From positions 248,001 to 312,000 of the forward strand of contig NZ_JAFFQR010000112.1 of assembly GCF_020736845.1 (NCBI RefSeq): a DNA stretch of 64,000 nt. The letters are read 5' to 3'. Within the stretch, counting starts at the first letter, position 1, and each line of letters opens with the position of its first letter. Shown in pieces: positions 28,074 to 36,200 of the stretch. This stretch comes from Paenibacillus farraposensis (lineage in GTDB: Bacteria; Bacillota; Bacilli; Paenibacillales; Paenibacillaceae). The translations under genes were made by a program, and so were the position numbers. The notes beneath the pieces were generated by a model that was not told where the DNA came from, made no database searches, and saw only the letters and a list, made by a program, of their open reading frames with translations.

Positions 28074-28361
28074 CTAGACTTCATAATCAACTGCGATAGA
28101 TACATCCTTCACTTCATTCATATGTGCAATGATTTCCTGATGCACAGGGTGTACCTGATACGTTTGCAAGTCCTCCAGCGTCTCGACAACAGCCGTAAGG
28201 GAAATATCAAAGGATCGTTCCGAACGAATCACATCCGTACCTATTTCGAGTGACAGCAGCTCGCCTATTTTGCCATTCATGCTGCGCAAAATGGATGCCG
28301 TATGCTCAATACTTTCAGGGGAGCGGTCTTTCAATTTGAATAATACGATATGTTTAATCAT
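28074..28361 (-). CDS. Dabb family stress-responsive alpha/beta-barrel protein
   Basis: A 95-residue dimeric alpha-beta barrel (Dabb) domain. Family marks: MIKHIVLFKLKDRSPE at the N-terminus and the conserved His in YQVHPVHQEIIAHM near residue 72. Found in stress-induced proteins and some polyketide cyclases; in bacilli the function is not defined. Ribosome site AAGGAGCC before ATG 28361. First gene of the unit leading into yutE and the SufR-like regulator. Confidence 0.88.
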   Translation of the reverse strand: MIKHIVLFKLKDRSPESIEHTASILRSMNGKIGELLSLEIGTDVIRSERSFDISLTAVVETLEDLQTYQVHPVHQEIIAHMNEVKDVSIAVDYEV

Positions 28362-28442
28362 GCGTATAGGCTCCTTATCTTAAAAATGTCCTCTTGAAAA
28401 TTTTATCATAACGCCCCACATACGGAAAGAAACTTTGCAATT

Positions 28443-28868
28443 CTAACGGTCTTTTCCGCCATCTTTCCCATCGGACCCCTTGTCCTTCAGCAGGGCAAAA
28501 AAATTCTTGAGCTTCGGCGGAAGCGGCAGCCCCAATCGCGAGCAGTTTTCCGTAATAGAGATCAGCTCATTGGATAAATAAAAATACGTTGCTGCTCCTT
28601 TCATGATTTCCGTCCCCATCAGGAGATCCATGTGATGTGCCAAAGAAATCACCATCAGCATCAAAGCTTTTCTCATCAAACCCCAAAAACCGACTTTGCT
28701 GCTCAGACCTTGTCCGGTCTTTATTGCTGCGGCCACTCCTGTCACATAATCAACAGCCATAGCAAACGTGAACAGCACCATCAGCTGATTCCAGCCGCCA
28801 AAAGCAAACGTAATGATAGCTCCTGTGGTAGCACAAAATATACTAAACATACTTGGGTTAATATTCAT
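28443..28868 (-). CDS. Phage-type holin family (Cph1/TcdE) membrane protein
   Basis: A 141-residue protein of the toxin secretion/phage lysis holin family. Three to four membrane helices (about 8-25, 28-48, 66-85, 95-110), the motif DYVTGVAAAIKTGQGLSSKVGFWGL split across helix 2 and its loop, and a Lys/Asp-rich C-terminal tail. Start ATG 28868 follows GAGAGGAGGAGC; the longer frame lacks a site. Such chromosomal holins occur in Paenibacillus and Bacillus beside amidases, but no lysin is adjacent here, so this is not evidence of a prophage. Confidence 0.85.
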   Translation of the reverse strand: MNINPSMFSIFCATTGAIITFAFGGWNQLMVLFTFAMAVDYVTGVAAAIKTGQGLSSKVGFWGLMRKALMLMVISLAHHMDLLMGTEIMKGAATYFYLSNELISITENCSRLGLPLPPKLKNFFALLKDKGSDGKDGGKDR

Positions 28869-29001
28869 GCCTGCTCCTCCTCTCAGGGCGGTTACTGTAA
28901 TATATGCAGCGGCGCTGCAACCCGTAAAGTCGTATGACCTGAACATGGATGCCAATTCATAGATTCATATAACCAAGTCGGGAGTAGTCTGTAAGCACAG
29001 C

Positions 29002-29029
29002 AAAAAACCGTGGAATTTATCCACGGTTC
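29002..29029 (-). terminator. Terminator of the polysaccharide deacetylase gene
   Basis: Stem AACCGTGG / CCACGGTT followed on the minus strand by TTTTTTGC. Confidence 0.85.
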
Positions 29030-29049
29030 TCCCCATTCATTCTATTCAA

Positions 29050-30168
29050 TTAACGATGATCGTTCCAAAAATTAAGCGGGGTCATATTATTATTCAACGG
29101 CTCGAAGGAGTAGCCTTCTTTTCGCAAAGCCGCCATGATTTGCGGAAGCACCTTGATCGTAGATGGTTTATCGTGCATCAGAACAACCGGTGTTCTGCCT
29201 TGCTTTTTCAATCTTTGAATGTCGCTTAGAACCGTCTTTACAAAATGCTCGGGATTTTTGGTATACCGCCAATCGTTGGAATCTATGTTCCAGTCCCAAA
29301 TATGGTAGCCTGCACCCGTCAGTTGATCGCGGTAGGCTTTCTTCAAATACGGTTTACTGCCATAAGGCGTACGAATTAAAGAAGTGCGTTTGCCAGTTGC
29401 CTGGAATAAAATCTCGTTATCCTGATTCATTTCTGCAAGTGCTGCTGCAGGGGATGCATAGATTTTCTTCACCTCATGACTCATTCCATGCAAGCCCAAG
29501 CCGTGCCCCTCTTCTACCATTCTCTTCATCACTGCGCTATGTTGGCGAATTTCCGGTCCCAGCATAAAAAAAGTAGCCTTGGCATTATATTTGTCCAGAA
29601 TATCCAGCAGCTGCGAAGTATGCGCAGTAGGACCATCATCGAAGCTTAAATAAATCGTACGGCTGGATGATCCTGTATTGCCTGGGTTACTTGGTTTGAC
29701 AGTTGCGTGCTGCTTGATATTCGCCGCGAATTTATTCACGAATTGTGCATCAGACAGGCTTGCATTTGCGTTTTGAATGCGATACAGATTGCTTGACGGA
29801 GTGGTAATGGCAAATCCGAACGCGTCTGTCAAAGTGTGGACAGGGACCATCGTGCGTCCTCCACGTTCAAAAACATCCCCCTCGGTCAAATTCAGTGAAA
29901 AGCTGCGGTTATGTCCTGTCAATGTCAGTATGCTTCCGCTAGTTGAAGCAGAAATACCCATCTTTTGCCCTAATATAACGACAGGTACATACAACTTGTC
30001 ATTTTTCATCACTGACTGAACTGTGTTCGAATCTAGCAGCACATCATTGACCCCCAGCAAAGGAGCCTTCGCTTGCGCACCCGCCGTATTCGTATGTATA
30101 CCCAGCAAGCCCAAACAACAGATTGCCATCAAGCATACTGCCATCCATTTTACTTTAAAGAGTTTCAT
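29050..30168 (-). CDS. Secreted polysaccharide deacetylase with stalk domain
   Basis: A 372-residue exported protein. Signal peptide about 1-31 ending in AGAQA. A copper-amine-oxidase-like stalk domain (about 38-130) is followed by a Ser/Asn linker and a NodB deacetylase domain (about 165-350). All five NodB motifs are visible: SFDDGP, LHGMSHE (metal His), RTPYGS, DWNIDSNDW and VVLMHDKP. It probably de-N-acetylates peptidoglycan or chitin-like polymers in the wall. ATG 30168 is preceded by a weak ribosome site. Monocistronic with a terminator at 29002. Confidence 0.92.
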   Translation of the reverse strand: MKLFKVKWMAVCLMAICCLGLLGIHTNTAGAQAKAPLLGVNDVLLDSNTVQSVMKNDKLYVPVVILGQKMGISASTSGSILTLTGHNRSFSLNLTEGDVFERGGRTMVPVHTLTDAFGFAITTPSSNLYRIQNANASLSDAQFVNKFAANIKQHATVKPSNPGNTGSSSRTIYLSFDDGPTAHTSQLLDILDKYNAKATFFMLGPEIRQHSAVMKRMVEEGHGLGLHGMSHEVKKIYASPAAALAEMNQDNEILFQATGKRTSLIRTPYGSKPYLKKAYRDQLTGAGYHIWDWNIDSNDWRYTKNPEHFVKTVLSDIQRLKKQGRTPVVLMHDKPSTIKVLPQIMAALRKEGYSFEPLNNNMTPLNFWNDHR

Positions 30169-30744
30169 TCATTACACCATCCTGTGCTGTATTTTATAAT
30201 TGTGGGAGCTATTTCTAGCTTGTCTATGAAGTTATACAGACATGGCGATATAGACATGACAATATAAACATTCACTCAACATTAGAACATAAGCGCATCT
30301 CGACCAACTGAACTCCAACGTCTTTTTGTCCCCCATATATATTAATAGATTACCAGACTATAGTAAGTAAACATAGAAAAACAATTTGACAACAATCTCG
30401 CAATTCCTTTTGCCCAAGAGGTTACAAAGTTGTAAATAAATATCTAGTGGATGGAAGCCGAACTGATAAGAGGTAAGCTCATTCGGGGATAGCTGCCCGT
30501 TTTCATTCGGCACTGAGTGGGTAAGACATATAAACACCAGTTATTCTTTTATTAATAAACCTTGTTACATCAATCGGATATATTCCTCATTTAATCGATA
30601 TATTTTCACCACATTTTCTAGACCTTGTATAAGAAGTTTTTTATTCCTCATTTCGACTATTTCCGAGTTAGTGTACTCCTAGATCAACATAATTGGTTAC
30701 ATATCTCGAACAAAACCTAAATACGAATTGTATAATCAACGTTA
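30169..30744. other. AT-rich intergenic region without recognised gene
   Basis: No convincing ORF. It holds the promoter side of the deacetylase gene. A sequence at 30457-30511 has outer GCCGAA/TTCGGC complementarity and an inner GGG/CCC pairing and could fold, but it matches no RNA family I know. Confidence 0.4.
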
Positions 30745-30760
30745 ATGCCTTTAAAGGCAT
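30745..30760. repeat. 16-bp perfect palindrome
   Basis: ATGCCTTTAAAGGCAT, a perfect inverted repeat in the intergenic gap; it could be an operator. No neighbouring gene start fits it closely. Confidence 0.5.
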
Positions 30761-30778
30761 CAGTAACCGTGCAATAGG

Positions 30779-30868
30779 AAATCTGATTCAGTAGAACAGA
30801 AATATGATTCAATAGAACAGAAATATGATTCAATAGAACAGGCAGAAAAAATCCTTGAAGAATATTGA
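30779..30868 (+). pseudogene. Remnant of a coiled-coil gene with three 21-bp repeats
   Basis: Three tandem 21-base units (30779-30841) translate in one frame to the heptads KSDSVEQ, KYDSIEQ, KYDSIEQ, then AEKILEEY and a stop at 30866. The frame is closed upstream by a TAA and has no start codon. After the TGA the same frame stays open for another 22 codons. The heptads are those of a coiled coil, so this looks like the surviving tail of a lost gene. A chance repeat in non-coding DNA is possible. Confidence 0.45.
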
Positions 30869-30904
30869 GATGAAAATACTGAGGATAAAGATGCAGGGTA
30901 TAGA

Positions 30905-31078
30905 TTAGTCATAAGGGAAGGTATTTAGGTGGTATGGATGAGGTTCTGGTAAGTAAGCTGCATGAACCCCATTCCTTGCACCTCGTTCCTCTGCCCCTGC
31001 TGCAACAGGCATGCACAGCAAAGCGTTAAATGCCAAAATGGTTGTAAAAAACCATACCATTACCTTTTTACAAAGCAT
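30905..31078 (-). CDS. Candidate small secreted peptide (57 aa)
   Basis: Below the usual ORF size limit. The frame has a textbook export signal: MLCKKVMVWFF, a hydrophobic core TTILAFNALLCMPV and an AAGA cleavage site at residues 26-29. This is followed by a short mature part of about 28 residues ending YHLNTFPYD. The layout resembles pre-pro signalling peptides (Phr, PapR and similar). GAGGG lies about 11 bases before ATG 31078. The ATG directly follows the TAG of a 32-codon upstream ORF in the same frame, so translation may be coupled. It points away from the double-HTH gene at 31370. No Rap-type receptor gene is adjacent. Function is inference. Confidence 0.5.
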   Translation of the reverse strand: MLCKKVMVWFFTTILAFNALLCMPVAAGAEERGARNGVHAAYLPEPHPYHLNTFPYD

Positions 31079-31177
31079 CTAACTATTAACCCTCTTTTTT
31101 CTCGTTGCAAAAATAACATGTTGAGCTGAAAAACCATTTTTCTCTCTAAAAATCTTACAATCACGGCAGAAGAACAT
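31079..31177 (-). CDS. Candidate 32-codon ORF upstream of the secreted peptide
   Basis: ATG 31177 has GGAGG four bases upstream. The 32-residue product begins MFFCRDCKIF and ends RKKRVNS, rich in Lys and Arg. Its TAG stop is followed at once, in the same frame, by the ATG of the signal-peptide ORF, so it could be a leader ORF or the 5' part of a gene split by a nonsense codon. Weak evidence on its own. Confidence 0.3.
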   Translation of the reverse strand: MFFCRDCKIFREKNGFSAQHVIFATRKKRVNS

Positions 31178-31316
31178 ATTACCTCCATTTCCATAAAAAA
31201 CGTCACATTTTAATATATATGTACCTTAAACTTCCATTTTTATAGGCCAAATGGACCTTGTTTTCCATAAACCGGTTAAGCCCATAGGATTAAAAGAAAA
31301 TCGGGAGAAGAGTCAC

Positions 31317-31345
31317 TTGCAAAGCCCTTTCGGGTATAGTAGTAT
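31317..31345 (+). promoter_or_regulatory. Possible SigA promoter of the double-HTH gene
   Basis: TTGCAA (31317-31322), 17-base spacer, TAGTAT (31340-31345), 25 bases before the start codon and just upstream of its GGAGGG. Confidence 0.5.
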
Positions 31346-31369
31346 GTGTTTAAAAAAATCGGAGGGTAT

Positions 31370-31954
31370 ATGCCTACACAACAAGACAAACATTCCATTC
31401 AGGCGTGGTCTCTGATCAATCGCAAATATTTGGGAAAAGGCGTGCGTGTCAAACGTTTTCGCAAACCAACACGCTGTCAGGTGCGTAATCGCGTTTTGCT
31501 TGCCGTTCTGATGGCTAATGACATTAAACTGTCCCAACTTGCCGAGGAACTGTCCATTTCCTCCCGCAGCGTCAGCGCGTGGGTATATGAGGGCCGCATT
31601 CCTGGCAACACCAATCTGGAGAAGACGTGTAATACTCTTGGTTATCCGCACCATATCCTGTTTAATGAAGAGGTTATTCGCCGCTCACCGCTCATCTGTC
31701 AACCAGCACCGTCCCGTTTTATGAAACGGACTGTAACTCGTTCTCCGGTCAAAAATCGGATTTTGGCGGGTCTATGCATGGTTCATGATATTTCGGTGAC
31801 CGATGTCAGTCATTGGATTGGCGTTCATCCCGGCACATTCCGGAAATGGTTGCACCAAGGTACCGTTCCTTCCCAAACCTTCCAGGATCAGGCGGAACAG
31901 TTTTTCCGCATTCCAAAGTCCATTTTGTTTGCTGATGCCATGCTGAAAAAGTAA
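31370..31954 (+). CDS. Protein with two repeated XRE-like helix-turn-helix domains
   Basis: A 194-residue protein not assigned to a named family. It contains an internal duplication. Residues about 31-100 (VRNRVLLAVLMANDIKLSQL, then SISSRSVSAWVYEGRIPG) and about 120-190 (VKNRILAGLCMVHDISVTDV, then GVHPGTFRKWLHQGTVPS) share spacing and chemistry, each an HTH followed by a short helix ending in IL-F. It probably binds DNA as a pseudo-dimer. Start ATG 31370 follows GGAGGGTAT; the frame opens eight codons earlier without a site. It is divergent from the small secreted-peptide ORFs. Terminator at 32059. Confidence 0.75.
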   Translation: MPTQQDKHSIQAWSLINRKYLGKGVRVKRFRKPTRCQVRNRVLLAVLMANDIKLSQLAEELSISSRSVSAWVYEGRIPGNTNLEKTCNTLGYPHHILFNEEVIRRSPLICQPAPSRFMKRTVTRSPVKNRILAGLCMVHDISVTDVSHWIGVHPGTFRKWLHQGTVPSQTFQDQAEQFFRIPKSILFADAMLKK

Positions 31955-32058
31955 GAATGTCCGTTACAACGAACGACGGTAATTTGCTTGAAAGTCTTTG
32001 AAAGGAACGCATTACCATATTTCATGCAACTTTCACATCATGCAATCTACAGAATATA

Positions 32059-32100
32059 AAAAGCACAGCCTGCCGGTTTTCCCGGCTGCTGTGCTTTTTT
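32059..32100. terminator. Terminator between double-HTH gene and araB
   Basis: Stem AAAAGCACAGC / GCTGTGCTTTT with T6 on the plus side and an A run on the other, so it can serve both convergent genes. Confidence 0.88.
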
Positions 32101-32148
32101 AGATGCGTTAGACCCTTAAAAGCTTCCTGCTTATATTTTTTCGCTTCC

Positions 32149-33846
32149 TTAAGAATGAGTGCTTGCCGCTTCAGTGGAACGTCCGGCTTCTTCCTTAATG
32201 GCCTTCAACTTTTTCATGACCGGGTTGCCTCCACGCCCAAAGTAGTCGTGAAGACGGCTGTATTCCTCGTACAGCTTATCATATACAGCCGCGTTCTCAG
32301 GGATCGGCTTGAAGCTTTCATCCCGTACGCGTGCCATATGACGCGCTGCTTCGACGATATCGTCATATCCCCCGGCTTCGGCTCCCGCAGCCACTGCTGC
32401 GAACATTGCAGCGCCCAGCGCAGGCGTTTGGGTAGAGGCGGCCACCTTAATCTCACGTCCGGTTACATCGGCATAAATTTGCATCAACAAACGGTTTTTC
32501 TGCGGCAATCCACCACACGCGTACAATACGTCTACCGGCACGCCGTTTTGATGGAATGCATCGACAATTTTACGTGTTCCGAAGGCTGTCGCTTCCAGCA
32601 ATGTACGATACACTTCCTCTGGCTTCGTCAACAGCGTATACCCGACAATCAGGCCCGTCAGGTTGGTGTCAACCAGCACAGAGCGATTGCCGTTCCACCA
32701 GTCCAAGGCTAGCAATCCGGTTTCACCCGGTTTATATTCAGCCGCTTTACGCTCTAGCCATGCGTGGACATCTACACCTTCCGCAGCAGCTTGCTCCTTC
32801 ACCTCAGCCGGCACAGCGTTCTCCACGAACCAGGCGAAAATATCTCCTACCGCTGATTGTCCAGCCTCATATCCGTAGTAGCCCGGGATAATTCCGTTTT
32901 CTACAACACCGCACATACCTTCTACTTCTTTTTCTTCCTCACCAAGCAACATATGGCAGATCGAAGTTCCCATTGCCATAACCAGCTTGCCTGGTGTAAC
33001 GACGCCTACCGCCGGAACAGCCGCATGGGCATCCACATTGCCTACCGCTACCGCTGTTCCCGGATTCAGGCCAAGCTTGGCAGCCATTTCTTCTGTCAAT
33101 CCACCCGCCCGGCTGCCCAGGTCATAAATCTCTCCGCGCAGCTTCGTATCTGTCAGATTTTCCAGACGCGGATCAAGCGCCTTAAAAAATTCACGGTCCG
33201 GATAGCCATCACGGTGATGGTAAATGGACTTGTAGCCGGCTGTACACTGATTGCGTTTCAGTTCTCCACAGAGCTGAGAAATAACCCAGTCGGTTGCTTC
33301 TACGAAACGATCAGTTAGGTCATAAATGTCCGGTGCCTCATTCAGAATTTGCCAGATTTTTGCGATCATCCATTCGGAAGAAATTTTCCCTCCATAACGG
33401 GGCTGAAATGCCTCTCCGCGCTGCGAAGCAATTTCATTCAATCGATCCGCTTCATCCTGTGCTGCATGATGCTTCCACAGCTTTACCCAACTGTGCGGGT
33501 TATCCTTCAGTTTCTCGTCAAAGCACAGCGGTTGACCTTGTGCGTCGATCGGCAGCATCGTACAAGCCGTAAAATCAATTCCGATCCCGATGATATCGTC
33601 TGGAGAAATCCCCGTTTCCTTCATAACAGCAGGCACCGAAGTCGTCAGCACTTCAATATAATCAGCCGGATGCTCCAGCGCCCAGTCCATTTCCAGCTTG
33701 CGTCCGCTGCCCGGCAGCACTTCATCAATAACCCCGTGGCGATAAGGTGTTACATGTGTAGCAATTTCGGCTCCGTTAGACAGATCAACGATGACCGCAC
33801 GCCCGGACTCCGTGCCATAATCGACACCAATGGTATACTTGCTCAT
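32149..33846 (-). CDS. araB: L-ribulokinase
   Basis: Phosphorylates L-ribulose to L-ribulose 5-phosphate in arabinose catabolism. 565 residues, FGGY-kinase fold. Visible: IGVDYGTESGRAVIVDL at the N-terminus, IGIGIDFTACTMLP near 90, MAMGTSICHMLLG, and the second FGGY signature CGGLPQKNRLLMQIYADVTG. Its ATG overlaps the araD stop by four bases (ATGA), so translation is coupled. Last gene of araD-araB. Regulation is probably by AraR via the box at 34679. Confidence 0.97.
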   Translation of the reverse strand: MSKYTIGVDYGTESGRAVIVDLSNGAEIATHVTPYRHGVIDEVLPGSGRKLEMDWALEHPADYIEVLTTSVPAVMKETGISPDDIIGIGIDFTACTMLPIDAQGQPLCFDEKLKDNPHSWVKLWKHHAAQDEADRLNEIASQRGEAFQPRYGGKISSEWMIAKIWQILNEAPDIYDLTDRFVEATDWVISQLCGELKRNQCTAGYKSIYHHRDGYPDREFFKALDPRLENLTDTKLRGEIYDLGSRAGGLTEEMAAKLGLNPGTAVAVGNVDAHAAVPAVGVVTPGKLVMAMGTSICHMLLGEEEKEVEGMCGVVENGIIPGYYGYEAGQSAVGDIFAWFVENAVPAEVKEQAAAEGVDVHAWLERKAAEYKPGETGLLALDWWNGNRSVLVDTNLTGLIVGYTLLTKPEEVYRTLLEATAFGTRKIVDAFHQNGVPVDVLYACGGLPQKNRLLMQIYADVTGREIKVAASTQTPALGAAMFAAVAAGAEAGGYDDIVEAARHMARVRDESFKPIPENAAVYDKLYEEYSRLHDYFGRGGNPVMKKLKAIKEEAGRSTEAASTHS

Positions 33847-34553
33847 TTGTGGGCCTCCTCCTTTTTCGTTTGACCATAATAAGCATTTGCCCCATGCTTG
33901 CGCAGAAAATGCTTATCCAGCAGCGCCTGATCCATTGAGGTTAATTCCGGATTCAGGATGAAGGAACGGTACGCCATTTTGGCGACTTCCTCCAGCACAA
34001 CCGCATTATGGACGGCATCATTGGCATTTTTACCCCAAGTGAACGGCGCGTGTTGATTCACGAGCACACCTGGAATGTCGGTCGGGCTAATATCCTTAAA
34101 GGTCTCAATAATTACATATCCAGTCTCCAGTTCATATTCCCCGGCAATTTCCTCCGCAGTCATCGCACGCGTACATGGAACGGTTCCATAAAAATAGTCA
34201 CCCTGAGTTGTACCCAAGGCCGGAATCGCCCGTCCTGCTTGCGCCCAGCTTGTAGCCCAGGAGGAGTGGGTATGCACAATTCCTCCAATTTGCGGGAAAG
34301 CACGGTACAATGCCAAATGTGTAGGCGTATCTGACGAAGGGCGAAGGTCGCCCTCAACAATGTCACCCTGAAGATTAAGCACAACAAGCTGCTCTGCTTT
34401 CAGTTCTTCATAGGCCACACCGCTTGGCTTGATAACAACTAATCCCAGCTCACGGTCGATACCGCTTACATTACCCCAAGTAAAAGTAACCAGACCATGC
34501 TTGGGAAGCGCCAGATTGGCCTTCCATACTTCTTTTTTCAATTGTTCCAACAT
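33843..34553 (-). CDS. araD: L-ribulose-5-phosphate 4-epimerase
   Basis: Class II aldolase-fold epimerase that converts L-ribulose 5-phosphate to D-xylulose 5-phosphate. 236 residues. Substrate and zinc motifs are present: FTWGNVSGIDRE, VIKPSGVAYEEL, PSSDTPTHLALYRAFP, and the zinc histidines in GGIVHTHSSWATSWAQ with a later His in VLVNQHAPFTWG. The chosen start ATG 34553 follows AAAGGAG at about ten bases; the frame extends 40 codons upstream through the promoter and operator, so those codons are not coding. First gene of the araDB unit. Confidence 0.97.
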   Translation of the reverse strand: MLEQLKKEVWKANLALPKHGLVTFTWGNVSGIDRELGLVVIKPSGVAYEELKAEQLVVLNLQGDIVEGDLRPSSDTPTHLALYRAFPQIGGIVHTHSSWATSWAQAGRAIPALGTTQGDYFYGTVPCTRAMTAEEIAGEYELETGYVIIETFKDISPTDIPGVLVNQHAPFTWGKNANDAVHNAVVLEEVAKMAYRSFILNPELTSMDQALLDKHFLRKHGANAYYGQTKKEEAHK

Positions 34554-34671
34554 GTATAAGACACTCCTTTTACTCTTATTTCTGAAATCTGCAGTGGAAG
34601 TGACTGAACCCGGCTTCAAATAGAAAATGACAGGAGGGCTATAACGACCCTTTATTTTTGGTTCCGCTTTC

Positions 34672-34694
34672 ATTATACACTTGTACGTACAACT
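34672..34694 (-). promoter_or_regulatory. araDB promoter -10 and AraR box
   Basis: The palindrome ACTTGTACGTACAACT (34679-34694) fits the AraR consensus ATTTGTACGTACAAAT. On the minus strand it lies directly upstream of a TATAAT -10 (34672-34677), so the repressor would cover the -35 to -10 spacer. Confidence 0.85.
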
Positions 34695-34756
34695 TAACCA
34701 GTCTTTTTTTATCTCTTGTTTCGATCAATTTCCACCCTTATTTTCAGAAAAACATA

Positions 34757-34799
34757 GCAAAAACAGCCTATTTTCTGCAATCCAGAAAACAGGCTGTTC
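34757..34799 (-). terminator. Terminator of araR
   Basis: Stem AACAGCCTATTTTCTG / CAGAAAACAGGCTGTT (one mismatch) with TTTTTGC after it on the minus strand. It separates araR from araDB. Confidence 0.88.
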
Positions 34800-34910
34800 A
34801 GTGTGGAGAGAAGCATGCTGAGTCATAATAGCCGCTTTGAAGCGGTAAGCTTACTAACTTGTCTTTACATGTTTATAAACCAAGTTAACGGATATTCTAT
34901 TTTTCGTTCC

Positions 34911-36008
34911 CTAGGCATTTTCCGGAGCTGGCCCCGTGGATTCGCGAACAATAAGCTCAGGCGGTATGATCCACTGGCGATCCTCTTCGCGATAGCCCTT
35001 CTCTTCAATCATCGACAGTATGGTATCGGCAGCACGCAGCCCGAGTTCTTCCTTGGGATGCCGAAGGGTCGTTAGCTTGGTTTCCGTTGCTGTCGCCAAA
35101 AATGAATCATCAAACCCAACCAGCGACAGATCATTGGGAATGCTCAGTCCGGCTGAACGTACAATATCCAGTAGTCGAACGGCCAGCTCATCATTATACG
35201 TCACCCATCCGGTCGGACGTTCATCTCCCTCCATCGCCAGCAGCTCTGATGCCCGTTGCAACGGAAGTTCATTTTTTTCTTCCGTCCGGTAAGTCGTTAC
35301 TGCATTCGGGTGCAAGGTCACCCCATATTTGCGGTGAGCCGCCACAAATCCTTTCATACGCAAAATTCCCTGCATATCGTCGGTCTTGAAATAACCGGCC
35401 AACCGTCGGTGACCCAGCTTGATCAAATGCTCAGCCGCCAAAAAACCACCCTGTTCATCATCTACACGCAGACAAGGCGCATCCATTTCCTCATAACGTG
35501 CATTGATCATCAAATAAGGAATTTGGCGGTTTTCCAAAGTCAAGTAATAGTTCAGATTGGGATTGCGCTCCCCGCTTTTGGTCGGTTCAATAATAATACC
35601 GCTCAATGGCTGGCTCAGCAGCATTTCCAGACACTGACGTTCCTGCTCTGGATCATTACCGGTGCTTGACAATAGCAGCTTGTAGCCTTGACGGCTTAGT
35701 TTGGATTCAATCCCTTGTACAATAGAGGGGAAAATATAATCCGATATATAAGTCGTAACAATCCCGATCGTCCGTGGATCTTCGGTCTCTTTGCTGTCCC
35801 GTGTCGCGACAAAGGTCCCCTTGCCCTGCATTCGATACAGCCAGCCTTCCTGTACCAGTTCTCCCAATGCTTGACGCACCGTCTGCCGGCTAACCGCAAA
35901 TTGCTCAGACATTTCATGTTCAGATGGAAGCTGGCTCTGGGGTTCCAGCTTGGATGAATGAATCCATGATAAAATTTCCTGTTTTACTTGTATATATTTG
36001 GGCGTCAT
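34911..36008 (-). CDS. araR: Arabinose operon repressor AraR (GntR N-terminus, LacI-type sensor)
   Basis: A 365-residue chimeric repressor. The N-terminal GntR winged helix (about 1-70: YIQVKQEILSWI, PSEHEMSEQFAVSRQTVRQAL, MQGKGTFVA) binds the AraR box. The C-terminal LacI/GalR-like periplasmic-binding fold (about 80-355: TIGIVTTYISDYIFPSIVQG, LVGFDDS) binds L-arabinose. ATG 36008 follows GGAGGAACTT; the frame opens 39 codons earlier across the operator, so that part is not translated. An AraR box at 36072 lies just upstream, implying autoregulation. Own terminator at 34757. Confidence 0.95.
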   Translation of the reverse strand: MTPKYIQVKQEILSWIHSSKLEPQSQLPSEHEMSEQFAVSRQTVRQALGELVQEGWLYRMQGKGTFVATRDSKETEDPRTIGIVTTYISDYIFPSIVQGIESKLSRQGYKLLLSSTGNDPEQERQCLEMLLSQPLSGIIIEPTKSGERNPNLNYYLTLENRQIPYLMINARYEEMDAPCLRVDDEQGGFLAAEHLIKLGHRRLAGYFKTDDMQGILRMKGFVAAHRKYGVTLHPNAVTTYRTEEKNELPLQRASELLAMEGDERPTGWVTYNDELAVRLLDIVRSAGLSIPNDLSLVGFDDSFLATATETKLTTLRHPKEELGLRAADTILSMIEEKGYREEDRQWIIPPELIVRESTGPAPENA

Positions 36009-36047
36009 AAGTTCCTCCGTACTTGCAATATCGTGTACCCGTTCGTA

Positions 36048-36087
36048 TTCCACGATTATAGCATATCGTTGATTTGTACATACAAAT
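36048..36087 (-). promoter_or_regulatory. araR promoter and AraR box
   Basis: A near-perfect AraR box ATTTGTACATACAAAT at 36072-36087 overlaps the -35 region of a minus-strand promoter whose TATAAT -10 lies about 11 bases further downstream (about 36056-36061). Confidence 0.85.
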
Positions 36088-36200
36088 GTTACAGGAACAG
36101 GATATCGTTGTAGCGCCGGAGGCATAAACTCATTGCCAATCCCTTCCTTTGTTGCACATGCTTAGCCAAATATCCAAACGACATCCATGAAGACTGCGCA

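Noticed and set aside
28443..28868. Prophage signal from the holin gene
   Set aside because: No phage structural, lysin, integrase or repressor genes nearby; single holin-family genes are common chromosomal genes.
30457..30511. Riboswitch or attachment site in the long intergenic gap
   Set aside because: Some self-complementarity exists, but no known riboswitch core was recognised and no partner repeat was found.
30779..30841. CRISPR-like or direct-repeat array
   Set aside because: Only three contiguous 21-base units without spacers, in frame with heptads; not a CRISPR array.
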